Below are positions 52,537 through 60,212 of a stretch of DNA of 64,000 nt, piece by piece. The stretch lies in NCBI GenBank assembly GCA_049299095.1, contig JBAQWV010000041.1, positions 62,001-126,000 of the forward strand, in the 5' to 3' direction. Origin of the DNA: JAAEKA01 sp049299095 (GTDB lineage Bacteria; Chloroflexota; Anaerolineae; JAAEKA01). Position 1 is the first letter of the stretch. Every line of letters begins with the position of its first letter. The notes below the pieces were generated by a model. That model had not been told where the DNA came from and made no database searches. It saw only the letters and a list, made by a program, of their open reading frames with translations. A program made the translations under genes and the position numbers.

Positions 52537-54163
52537 GCTGCTGCTGATCAGTCCGCCAGACTACGCTACGCGCGAATTTCGCGGCGCGCAGCCGCTCGGC
52601 ATCGCCTATCTGGCTGCGGCCTTACGTGCCGCGGCCATCCCCGCGACCCTGCTGGATGCCAATGTAGACGGCCCGCTGCCCTTTAACGACCTCGTCGCGC
52701 AGGTGCTGGCTTTCGTTGCGCGCGCGCGCGCCGACGGGAAACGTCCCGTCGTGGGTATTTCCACCGTTTCGCAGGTGATGGGCACGGTGGCCGCGCTCGC
52801 CCAGCGCATCAAAGCAAGCGATCCCGCCGTGTTGATCGTCGTGGGGGGCTATCATGCCACCTTTGCCGACCGCGAGATTCTGGCCGACTTCCCCGCGGTA
52901 GACTTGTGCGTGCGCGGCGAAGGGGAGTTAACCATCGTTGAGCTAATGCAGCACTGGCAGGCCGCGGGCCAGGCTGGGCCGCGTGCGATCAGTTGGGAGC
53001 AAATTGCCGGCGTCACCTGGCGACAGGGAGACGAAATCGTTGCCAACCCCAGCCGCCCAAACAACAACGACCTTGATGCGTTGCCCTTTCCAGCCCGCGA
53101 TCTGTTGCCGCCATTGCAAGCCTACGCGGCGTATGCCGACACCGTGGCGGGCAAGCTGCGGCGCAAGGCTTCGATGATCTCCAGCCGCGGCTGCCCTTTC
53201 CATTGCAACTTCTGTTCGATCATTGCCTTTTACGCGGACGCGGGCGGCAAGCCCTGGCGCGGCCGCAGTGTGGAAAATGTCGTTGCCGAGATGGTGGATT
53301 TGGCAGAACAGAGCGGAGCCAGTCATTTTGAATTCCAGGACGACAACTTCTTCGTGCGGCCCGACCGCGCGCTGGCAATTGTAGAAGCCTATGCGCGCAC
53401 CGGCCGCGACTTCTCCTTTGCCTTTTTGACCCGCGCCGATCAGGTGGTGAAAGGAGAACGCTACTTCCCCGCCCTGCGGCAAGCCGGGCTGCGCTATGTC
53501 AGCGTCGGCATCGAAAGCGGCAGCGAGGCGTCGCTGGAGCGCATGGTCAAGCAAACCGGGGTGGAGATCAACCGCCGCGCGCTGCAAATTCTGCACGACA
53601 ACGACATCGCGGCCCAGGTGGAGTTCATCATGTTCGAGCCAGGCAGCACCCTGGCCGACCTGCGCGATAATATGCGTTTCATTGAGCAACAGGGCTTGTT
53701 CGGCTATTTCCCGCCGCTGATCCTCGGCAGCTTGCTGCTAATGCCCGGCACGCCCGCTCGCGCCCAAATCGAAGCGGAGCGTGGCCTGCGCGGCAGCATT
53801 CACCAATCCTTGCCCTATGAGTTTCTCGATCCACAGGTGACTGCGCTGCGCCAACTGCTCGACGATTTCCAGCGGCAACTGGGCAGTGCGTGGTATGAAT
53901 TGGCCTTCAGCCTGCTGGACGGCATCCCCGAGCTGGAAATTGCGCAGCGCAGCCAGGCCGCGCGCCTTACCCCACGCCAGTTGGCCGAATTAAAGCTGGA
54001 ATTCTTTGCCCTGACGCGCCTCCCTTATCAATTATTGCGCAATGGCTTGCAGGCTGCGGATGAGGGAACATTGCCAAGCGAGCAGGCCGCGCTGTTGGCG
54101 CGTGCCGCCAGCGAGTTCGCAGAGGTGCAAGCGCGCGTTGCCGCGCTGCGGTCGCCAGCCTAG
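52523..54163 (+). CDS. B12-binding domain radical SAM enzyme
   Basis: A 546-residue protein. The N-terminal cobalamin-binding Rossmann domain (1-150) has the strands LLLISPPD and VVGISTVSQV and VVGGYHATFADREIL; the radical SAM core has the cluster motif SSRGCPFHCNFCS (CxxxCxxC, near 225) and FEFQDDNFF, followed by VSVGIESGSEASLERM. C-terminal helical domain of about 130 residues. Class B-type enzymes methylate unactivated carbons or phosphorus, or rearrange carbon skeletons in lipids, hopanoids, chlorophyll and natural products. It is cotranslated with the FN3-like gene and its stop overlaps the convergent HprK-like gene by 4 bases. The substrate is unknown. Confidence 0.92.
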   Translation: MAIPELLLISPPDYATREFRGAQPLGIAYLAAALRAAAIPATLLDANVDGPLPFNDLVAQVLAFVARARADGKRPVVGISTVSQVMGTVAALAQRIKASDPAVLIVVGGYHATFADREILADFPAVDLCVRGEGELTIVELMQHWQAAGQAGPRAISWEQIAGVTWRQGDEIVANPSRPNNNDLDALPFPARDLLPPLQAYAAYADTVAGKLRRKASMISSRGCPFHCNFCSIIAFYADAGGKPWRGRSVENVVAEMVDLAEQSGASHFEFQDDNFFVRPDRALAIVEAYARTGRDFSFAFLTRADQVVKGERYFPALRQAGLRYVSVGIESGSEASLERMVKQTGVEINRRALQILHDNDIAAQVEFIMFEPGSTLADLRDNMRFIEQQGLFGYFPPLILGSLLLMPGTPARAQIEAERGLRGSIHQSLPYEFLDPQVTALRQLLDDFQRQLGSAWYELAFSLLDGIPELEIAQRSQAARLTPRQLAELKLEFFALTRLPYQLLRNGLQAADEGTLPSEQAALLARAASEFAEVQARVAALRSPA

Positions 54164-55200
54164 CCGTTCAGAGCTTCTCGCAGCACGCGGGGGATTTGCG
54201 TGCGGTCGCTGCCCAGTTGCAGGCGATAAATCGGGGTTTCTTCCACCAACTGCACCAAAAAATCTAGATGACGGCGGGCTTGGGCGGGGTCTTGCAGGTC
54301 TACGCTAAAAAAGAGCAATTCGCTCAATACAGCGGTTTTATTGGCGGGGACGAGGAGGGTATCGCGGCGGTCGGTGACTTCCGGAGCGAGGATCACATGT
54401 ACACGCGCGCGCGGTGCAATCTGTTGCGGAAACGCCTCGGTCAGGATCGCCTGGCGTTTGCCGGTATGGCTTTGCTGGGCCGACAGGTGTGGAGCCAGCG
54501 CGGGAAACCAGGCCGCGGTCTTGGCTGTCACATCCATCGTCGCCATCAACGCCACCACGTCCACCGCGCCCGCGTCCGTGCGTTGCAGCAGCGTGGTATC
54601 GTCACCGAGAAAGTCGAGGCCCGCACTGACCGCTGTCAGCATGGTGGTGGTCTTGCCCGCGCCCGAGCGGCCGGCGATCAATGCGGCACGGCCCGCGCAG
54701 GCAATCGCCGACGCGTGGATCAGATGCAGGCCATGTGGGCGCAACAGTTGGTACAGCGAGATAAAAATCGCCTGTTTGTAGTGACGCAGCGGCCATTGCT
54801 CCGGTGCGTGTACCAGTGCCACTGCGTGACCGGTTGTCTGGTTGAGTGCGGTCAGCATCACATCACCGTGGCGCGTGAACAGATAGGGTGGATGGTGAAA
54901 CTCGCTGGTCTCCTGCTCGTGCGAAACTTGCTGCGGCAGCCACGGCAAGGCTGGCAGCGGGTCCTGGCCCAGATCAACCAGATCCAACGTCAGTTGGCTT
55001 GTCTCACTGGCGGCAACCACTGGACAGGCCAAAGGACGCAACACCTGCTGGAGCAAGGTCGGCGATGTGCTGCGCAGGGTGACGGTGCAGTCACCAATGT
55101 GTAGGGTAACGGTTTGCAGGGGGGTACGGGCTGTTTGGCTGAAGACTTGCGCAAAGCAAGCCGCTACATCAACCGCAGCTGTAGAAGAAAAGGTAGTCAA
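54160..55200 (-). CDS. HPr kinase-like protein of the RiPP/PqqD type
   Basis: A 346-residue protein. After a 150-residue divergent N-terminal half comes a P-loop kinase domain: IHASAIACAGRAALIAGRSG continuing to GAGKTTTM (Walker A, near 190), FLGDDTTLL (catalytic Asp), and a C-terminal helix region. HPr kinase relatives in lasso-peptide clusters phosphorylate a Ser of the precursor; others form HprK/PqqD systems of unknown function. The start is TTG 55200 with no visible Shine-Dalgarno site, so it is uncertain. It is the last gene after the PqqD-like and peptide genes, separated by a terminator-like hairpin. Confidence 0.82.
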   Translation of the reverse strand: MTTFSSTAAVDVAACFAQVFSQTARTPLQTVTLHIGDCTVTLRSTSPTLLQQVLRPLACPVVAASETSQLTLDLVDLGQDPLPALPWLPQQVSHEQETSEFHHPPYLFTRHGDVMLTALNQTTGHAVALVHAPEQWPLRHYKQAIFISLYQLLRPHGLHLIHASAIACAGRAALIAGRSGAGKTTTMLTAVSAGLDFLGDDTTLLQRTDAGAVDVVALMATMDVTAKTAAWFPALAPHLSAQQSHTGKRQAILTEAFPQQIAPRARVHVILAPEVTDRRDTLLVPANKTAVLSELLFFSVDLQDPAQARRHLDFLVQLVEETPIYRLQLGSDRTQIPRVLREALNG

Positions 55201-55214
55201 ACGAAAAATATAAC

Positions 55215-55243
55215 GAAGGAAAGCTGGGGACCAACTTTCCTTC
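55215..55243 (-). terminator. Attenuator-like hairpin between peptide and kinase genes
   Basis: Arms GAAGGAAAG (55215-55223) and CTTTCCTTC (55235-55243). On the minus strand the stem is followed by GTTATATTTTTCG. It lies after the precursor gene and just before the kinase start, where it would raise peptide transcript over kinase transcript. A second short stem, GCCAC/GTGGC at 55298-55313, directly follows the precursor stop. Confidence 0.6.
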
Positions 55244-55320
55244 TTATGAGCTTACGCGTGAATTGCCGAAAAATCCGGCTATAAAATTCGATAAAGAGCC
55301 ACGACATTGTGGCCGGGGCC

Positions 55321-55449
55321 TTAGTTATTACCGGGCAGCAGCCAATCGGGGCTGGGGGAAACAGTGCCCAGCGTTACCTTCTGGAGTCGCTGATGCTTGG
55401 TCAAAGTCGGGGTCTGGTAGGTCTTCTTGACAGGCGTGCTCTGATTCAC
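55321..55449 (-). CDS. Putative lasso-peptide precursor, 42 residues
   Basis: GTG start at 55449 with GGAGG 7 bases upstream. The sequence has a leader MNQSTPVKKTYQTPTLTK followed by HQRLQKVTL and a core GTVSPSPDWLLPGNN. The leader carries the lasso consensus YxxPxL (Tyr11, Pro14, Leu16) and a Thr at position -2 from the proposed cleavage (T-L|G). The core has Gly1 and Asp8, which would make an 8-residue macrolactam ring GTVSPSPD with tail WLLPGNN. It sits between a PqqD-like recognition protein gene and an HprK-like gene. The Ser residues of the core (4 and 6) or Thr2 could be phosphorylated. A longer reading from 55533 is not supported by a ribosome site. No lasso cyclase is adjacent, so the product is unproven. 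Confidence 0.75.
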   Translation of the reverse strand: MNQSTPVKKTYQTPTLTKHQRLQKVTLGTVSPSPDWLLPGNN

Positions 55450-55550
55450 AATGATACCTCCGTGTTGGTTAATTGCGCTTAGGGCGCTGTTCGCGATACG
55501 ACGTATGATGCTGCCACCGGGCAGCGAAGTCACATTTCACAGTTGACAAA

Positions 55551-55835
55551 TTACACAAAAACGAGCAATCCTTCGTCGGTCAATTGTTCGGCCAAACGGA
55601 GAACATCGTCAACTACCTGAGTTCGATCCGCCTCATACTCTTGCCACACGCTATCAACCAGATCTTCGACCGTGTGCTGACCGTCTATGTGCTGCCAGAT
55701 TAAGGAACCCACACTGTCAAGGCTGTAGTAGTCGCCTGTTGCAAGATTGATTAGCAGGAACTGGTCTTCTACCAGCCGATCAATCACAGTATTCGTGTTT
55801 TTAGCCAGCAGAGTTTGCAAAGAAAGACGGGACAT
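55551..55835 (-). CDS. PqqD-like RiPP recognition element protein (lasso B1-like)
   Basis: A 94-residue winged-helix RRE protein: VEDQFLLINLATGDYYSLDS strands, VGSLIWQHIDGQ helix and VDDVLRLAEQLTDEGLLVF end helix. PqqD-like proteins bind the leader peptide of RiPP precursors and present it to the maturation enzyme; in lasso clusters the stand-alone form is B1 and acts with the protease B2. B2 (transglutaminase-like) and the C cyclase are not found in the window. It is the first gene after a consensus promoter and is 100 bases upstream of the precursor gene. Confidence 0.88.
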   Translation of the reverse strand: MSRLSLQTLLAKNTNTVIDRLVEDQFLLINLATGDYYSLDSVGSLIWQHIDGQHTVEDLVDSVWQEYEADRTQVVDDVLRLAEQLTDEGLLVFV

Positions 55836-55885
55836 AGAGTATTGGATGCAAGGAAAGATGCAATTACATGCGGAATCTGCTAAAA

Positions 55886-55915
55886 ATTATAGCATAGCGG
55901 GAAAGAATTTGTCAA
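55886..55915 (-). promoter_or_regulatory. Consensus sigma-70 promoter of the peptide operon
   Basis: On the minus strand TTGACA (55915-55910) and TATAAT (55891-55886), both perfect, with 18 bases between. It stands 50 bases before the PqqD-like start. The rest of the gap 55836-56145 has no gene. Confidence 0.82.
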
Positions 55916-56053
55916 GCCAGTTGCGCAGTTTAGCTTGTCTGATGCTTGTACAATGCAAATCCCGATCTGCTTAATAACGCACTGTCACAGTATAATCCAG
56001 TTTGCTAAACTTGCAAACCAGCGATCGGTTTTGGCAGGCGGCAGGCCAAAGCC

Positions 56054-56082
56054 TCAAGCACCCCGATGCTCAGGGTGCTTGA
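56054..56082 (-). terminator. Hairpin after the PKD/PA14 protein gene
   Basis: Ten-base arms 56054-56063 and 56073-56082 with a 9-base loop; on the minus strand it follows the stop at 56146 and is followed by a weak T-tract (GGCTTTGG). Confidence 0.6.
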
Positions 56083-56145
56083 AATAACATTGGCACAACA
56101 CCAGTTTCAACGCACACAGTTACCAGACAGCAAGGTTCCTCTGTC

Positions 56146-58266
56146 CTAGCGGCTGACCGCAACGAAAGTCAGCCGGAACGATTCGTCGCCCATGCTGCCT
56201 GACAACCGCAGCTCATTGCCGGAGATTTCGTATTGGTTGGCGACCTGCAAACGGGCCAAGAAAAGATTTTCCTGATCCAAAATCGCCGGCGCGCAGGTTT
56301 GGTTTGAGATGCTGAGCGGGCCAAAGCTGATGCTGGAACCCGTTGTGCTGTAGGTGCCCTCGTAAGTATTACAGCCCGCGGAGCCGGTGATACGCCCTTC
56401 GCTGAAGTTGGCGGTAATGCGCGCGTCAGGCATGGCGTTTTGCAGCGCCCACGGCGTGGTTTGCAGCCCCAGCAGCGGGGTTGTGGTCGGCGTATTCGCT
56501 GTCACCTGCACGGTGGTGCGCGCCTGACTGGTCTGGCCGCCTGCATTGCTGACCGTCAGTGTGATGACGTACAGTCCGGGTTGAGCGAAAACATGACTGG
56601 CAGTAGGAATATTGGCTGCGCCGCCATCACCGAAGTCCCACCGATAGCTGTTCAGCCCGCCGACCGGCGTTGAGCTGCTGCCGTCAAAGGTGACCGCCGC
56701 GCCTGCGAGCGTTTGCGAAGGCCCGCTGATGATGGCAACAGGCGGCGCGACCGTAGTGGGGGTGGCCGTGGGTGCGAGGATGGTTACTTGCTGGACGGCC
56801 ACGCCGGTCAGTCCGGCGTCATCGGTGACGACCAGGGTGATGTCGAACGTTCCTGCGGTGCTATAGGTTTTGGCACTTTGCGCCTGGGTGTCGCCCGTAC
56901 CGTCACCGAAACGCCATTCGTAGCGCACGATCTTGTGACCGGTGGCTACGCTGGACGCGCGGCCATCGAAAGTGAGTGGCTGGCCGATCATGCCTTGCGT
57001 CGGGCCGGTGATGATGGCGGTGGGGGGCTGATTAGCCTGGAACTGCCAGCTTGCGGCCAGTTGAGCATCGCCGCTGAAATGAACGTATTCGATGACGACA
57101 CTGTGATCGCCGCGCGTTAACAGTCCGCTGTCGGCTTCCAGTTGCCGCATGGCCGCGTTCTGCCAGTCGTTGACAATCGGACGACCATCTACCCACACAC
57201 GTACCCCCCCCTGAGCTGCGACGCGGAAGCGGTAGTTGCCTTCCTCGAAGAATACCTGACGCGACCAGCGCGCAGAGAAATTGTCTGCGGGTACGCCGGT
57301 GACGGGTTCGCCCGCTCCCCAGTTGAAGCTGATGTCCGGGTCGTCCTGTACCACGGCCGCGGGCGCTTGCAGGTTGGGATTAGCAAAATATTCCCCCTTC
57401 CACCCGCGGAAGGTAGTGAGCGGTGTCGGGGTAGGCGTGGGTAACGGCGGCGGGGTAACTACGGGCACCGCGTCGGTGTTGCGCGCCTGGATGCGCTCGC
57501 TGGCAACCCAGCCAGCGCCGCCCTGAATGTTATCCGCGCGGATTTGCCACCAGGCGTTGTCCTCGGTCTTGCCGATGATCGTGGCTGAACCGCCCGCGGG
57601 CAGGATGCCGATGACGGTATATGACTCGCCGGGACCGTTGCGCACCGAGACATTGGTCAGCGCGATAGCGGTGGCAACGTCAGGTGTTAAAGTCACGGTG
57701 CTGGTGATGGCCGTTGACGTTGCGCTGCCGGGCGTGATGGTGGCGGTGCTGCCGCCGCTGGGGCTGGCAAACAGGCGGCTCAGTGCCCAGAGGATGAGCA
57801 GCAACACCAGGCCCAGTCCGATTACGGTGGCGATCAGACCGACGCGCAGGCCAGAAGCTGGTGGTTCTTCGCCGGGCACGGGTTGCGCGGGGCGGGGGGA
57901 TGCTGTGGGGGTGCTGGTGGTGTCGGGCCGCGGCTGCGCGCTGGTGGCTGAAGGTGGCAGGGGGCGGGGCGCAGCCGGCACAGGCGCGACCGGACGCGGG
58001 GTCACTGGCGGCGGTGCGACGGGCAGCGTCACGCCCAACTGCGCCAGCGCGGCTTCATCGTCGGCGTCAAGCGGCAGCACCGAAGCAGGCAGCGTGTTGA
58101 GGGCCGTCACAAGCGCGGTCTGTGACAGAAAATCGAGCGAAGTCTGCGCGTCCTGTTCGATGCGCAGACTGTCGCGTGGGTTAAGCTTATAGATGGCGGC
58201 TGGTGGCCCTTCGTAGATCACCAGCGTGCTTTGGGGGCGTCGGAGTACACGGGGTAAATGAGGCAT
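56146..58266 (-). CDS. Membrane-anchored chimeric protein with SH3b, PA14, two PKD and META domains
   Basis: A 706-residue protein. Cytoplasmic N-terminus (1-80) of unknown fold, a Pro-rich stretch (80-140), a transmembrane helix (about 148-168), then outside: bacterial SH3 (about 195-260, VSVRNGPGESYTVIGIL), PA14 (about 285-410, WKGEYFANPNLQ, RVWVDGRPIVNDW), two PKD domains (about 415-500 and 505-595, RYEWRFGDGTG and RWDFGDGG) and a C-terminal META/HslJ domain (about 605-706, NFSEGRITGSAGCNTYEGTY). Such a combination suggests sugar or peptidoglycan binding at the cell surface. No catalytic residues were recognised. Monocistronic. Confidence 0.85.
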   Translation of the reverse strand: MPHLPRVLRRPQSTLVIYEGPPAAIYKLNPRDSLRIEQDAQTSLDFLSQTALVTALNTLPASVLPLDADDEAALAQLGVTLPVAPPPVTPRPVAPVPAAPRPLPPSATSAQPRPDTTSTPTASPRPAQPVPGEEPPASGLRVGLIATVIGLGLVLLLILWALSRLFASPSGGSTATITPGSATSTAITSTVTLTPDVATAIALTNVSVRNGPGESYTVIGILPAGGSATIIGKTEDNAWWQIRADNIQGGAGWVASERIQARNTDAVPVVTPPPLPTPTPTPLTTFRGWKGEYFANPNLQAPAAVVQDDPDISFNWGAGEPVTGVPADNFSARWSRQVFFEEGNYRFRVAAQGGVRVWVDGRPIVNDWQNAAMRQLEADSGLLTRGDHSVVIEYVHFSGDAQLAASWQFQANQPPTAIITGPTQGMIGQPLTFDGRASSVATGHKIVRYEWRFGDGTGDTQAQSAKTYSTAGTFDITLVVTDDAGLTGVAVQQVTILAPTATPTTVAPPVAIISGPSQTLAGAAVTFDGSSSTPVGGLNSYRWDFGDGGAANIPTASHVFAQPGLYVITLTVSNAGGQTSQARTTVQVTANTPTTTPLLGLQTTPWALQNAMPDARITANFSEGRITGSAGCNTYEGTYSTTGSSISFGPLSISNQTCAPAILDQENLFLARLQVANQYEISGNELRLSGSMGDESFRLTFVAVSR

Positions 58267-58310
58267 CTTGCCTTGTCTCCTGAGGGTCGAAAGAAAAATG
58301 AAACGCCGAT

Positions 58311-59096
58311 TCAGGCGATTATCTGTTGATGCGCGTAAAGCAGCGGCAACTTGGCGGGTTTGATCCTGAATTTCGTACCGTGGTTGTGGCCGGTACGGGC
58401 GTCAATGTCCACAAACACATGACCGTTTTCAAGTCCATCCAGCAATCCAGCAAATTTGAAGCCTTGCAAAATCATAATACTGGAGTACCGAAAATATTCT
58501 TTGCCCGCTTCGAGTTTTCTTTCTGCCCGCACGAAAAAACTGTTGAGTAATTTTGTGCCTGCTTTGTTGCGCAGATCCTCGAATCCCCAATAAGGCTGTG
58601 GATCGAGTTCATGCAAGCCAACGCGGCCTGCTACATCTGCAAGCCAGAGATCATGCCTGGAATTGACTGCGTCAGGATTGAAAGAGATCAATACTTTGTT
58701 CTCACTACGATCAATAGACACTTTAAAGCCGCGATCGCTGTGCGTCGCTCCCGTAATAGTCTGCCGGAAGCTCATTTCTGTGAACGCATAGCGCTCACCG
58801 GCTTTCTGGTGTGACCAGCCATACTGAGGTAGTAACACCGCTGGCACAAAACGTAGTGCACGCGGGGAAGGTTCCATGTGAAAGAGCGTCACCAGCGAGT
58901 TGCTATCTACGCGGTGGGCTTTCAGTTCCCATTCGGCAGCGTTCGGGATGGGAAGGTTGTTTTCCTGAATTCCCAACAGATCCTCCAGCGTATTGCCTAT
59001 ACTGCCCGCGTTGTCAGGGCGAGATCCGGCAATCCATCCCCTCGCTTTAATTTTGAGCAATTCCTCAATCAGGGTTTCTTTGGTATAGAGTTTCAT
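58311..59096 (-). CDS. Type II restriction endonuclease, MvaI/BcnI family
   Basis: A 261-residue protein starting MKLYTKETLIEELL at ATG 59096. The region GSIGNTLEDLLGIQENN followed by AEWELKAHR has the family's active site (Asp, Glu-X-Lys). MvaI cuts CC(W)GG and BcnI CC(S)GG as monomeric nickase-like enzymes; specificity here is not readable. The ATG overlaps the end of the methyltransferase gene by 4 bases. The gene is visibly more AT-rich than its neighbours, consistent with recent transfer. Confidence 0.87.
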   Translation of the reverse strand: MKLYTKETLIEELLKIKARGWIAGSRPDNAGSIGNTLEDLLGIQENNLPIPNAAEWELKAHRVDSNSLVTLFHMEPSPRALRFVPAVLLPQYGWSHQKAGERYAFTEMSFRQTITGATHSDRGFKVSIDRSENKVLISFNPDAVNSRHDLWLADVAGRVGLHELDPQPYWGFEDLRNKAGTKLLNSFFVRAERKLEAGKEYFRYSSIMILQGFKFAGLLDGLENGHVFVDIDARTGHNHGTKFRIKPAKLPLLYAHQQIIA

Positions 59097-60043
59097 TGAT
59101 TGATTGGCGGTCGCCAGAAATCCAAAAGGTATTCGAACGTTGTACCCATCGTAATGTAATTGGAAGGCCAGCCAAAAATGCCGACCCGGTTCACGATGTT
59201 GGTGCGATCCCAAATGATTGTGTTGCGCAACTCGTAGCCACGTTTGCGCAATTCCTCAACCAGGGCAATATGGATCGTGATGCGCTCATTTTCCCACCAC
59301 ATATCAGGTACATTGATGACGCAGTGGCCCTTGGGCTTCAAGAGCGGCAATAGCTGCTCAAAGATATCACCCATCGCTTGCGTATACTCTTCGAGCGGCA
59401 TCGTGCCGAGGTCGCGCGGGTCTTGCGAATACTGCTCGACTTTGTCGAATTGTTCGTTCTTGCGCTCTTCACCCCGCCGCGACTTGTTCTTGCGTTTGCG
59501 GTTCAGTAAATTCGCGTATGGCGGGGATGTCCAGATCAAGCTGACACTTCCGGGGTGCAGGTAGTTGGCAATATGCGAAGCATCATCCTGGACAGCAATT
59601 TGCTGCGCCTGGTTGAAGAAATTATCGCTGGTGAGTCGCTGTTCGCACAAGTTGATGTATTTCTCTTGCAAGTCAAAGCCAACCGCATTGCGATTTAGTT
59701 CCTGTGCTGCGACCAACGACGTTCCGCTACCGACGAATGGATCAAGTACCAACTCACCTTCATGCGTGAACAATTCAATGACCCGTTTGGCAAGAGAAAC
59801 TGGAAACGTCGCGGGGTGCAAATCTTTATTGCGCACATCCTTGCCACTGTATGTAAACTGCCAAACACCTAGCTGACTTTTAATCCAATCCTTGGCCGTC
59901 ATACAGTTCAGATGATTGGCAGCACACTGGCAACTGCGTGTGGCGGGAACGGCCAGATGCAGCCGATAAAGCGGTGTATTTTCGCGGATAGTGCGCGGCA
60001 GTGTCGTAGCTTCTGTGGGAGTTAAAATATCTACTGTTTCCAT
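59093..60043 (-). CDS. DNA methyltransferase of the type II R-M system (N4-cytosine type)
   Basis: A 316-residue DNA methyltransferase. AdoMet motif I LDPFVGSGTSLVAA, motif X HPATFPVSLAKRVIELF just before it and catalytic motif IV LIWTSPPYANLLN; TSPPY is usual for N4-cytosine methylation, as in M.MvaI. A lysine/arginine-rich variable region after it may be the target-recognition part. ATG 60043 (METVDILTPTEA) follows GCAGGTAA; in-frame codons to 60118 are not expected. The N-terminus includes a Cys-rich segment (CQCAANHLNC), which is unusual. It protects against the adjacent endonuclease. Confidence 0.9.
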   Translation of the reverse strand: METVDILTPTEATTLPRTIRENTPLYRLHLAVPATRSCQCAANHLNCMTAKDWIKSQLGVWQFTYSGKDVRNKDLHPATFPVSLAKRVIELFTHEGELVLDPFVGSGTSLVAAQELNRNAVGFDLQEKYINLCEQRLTSDNFFNQAQQIAVQDDASHIANYLHPGSVSLIWTSPPYANLLNRKRKNKSRRGEERKNEQFDKVEQYSQDPRDLGTMPLEEYTQAMGDIFEQLLPLLKPKGHCVINVPDMWWENERITIHIALVEELRKRGYELRNTIIWDRTNIVNRVGIFGWPSNYITMGTTFEYLLDFWRPPINQ

Positions 60044-60140
60044 AAATCGTTTACCTGCTTCAAATAAGACGGTCTGCCCGGAATTATAACATCCGTTCTC
60101 TGAATGGGCGAATGACACGGGATATGCCTGTCAAAAAGCA

Positions 60141-60172
60141 GGCGCTCCCTTGCTGGCAGCAAGGAAGCGCCC
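60141..60172 (-). terminator. Rho-independent terminator of the dockerin exoprotein gene
   Basis: GGCGCTCCCTTGCT (60141-60154) and AGCAAGGAAGCGCC (from 60158) form a near-perfect 14-bp stem. On the minus strand it is followed by TGCTTTTTG. It lies 40 bases after the stop. Confidence 0.82.
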
Positions 60173-60212
60173 GTTACCCGTTAAAGGTAGCCGTGAGCGA
60201 AGGGGAAACCGG

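Noticed and set aside
55450..55533. A longer 70-codon form of the peptide precursor
   Set aside because: No ribosome-binding site at the upstream ATG, while GGAGG is well placed before GTG 55449; the extra part is not leader-like.
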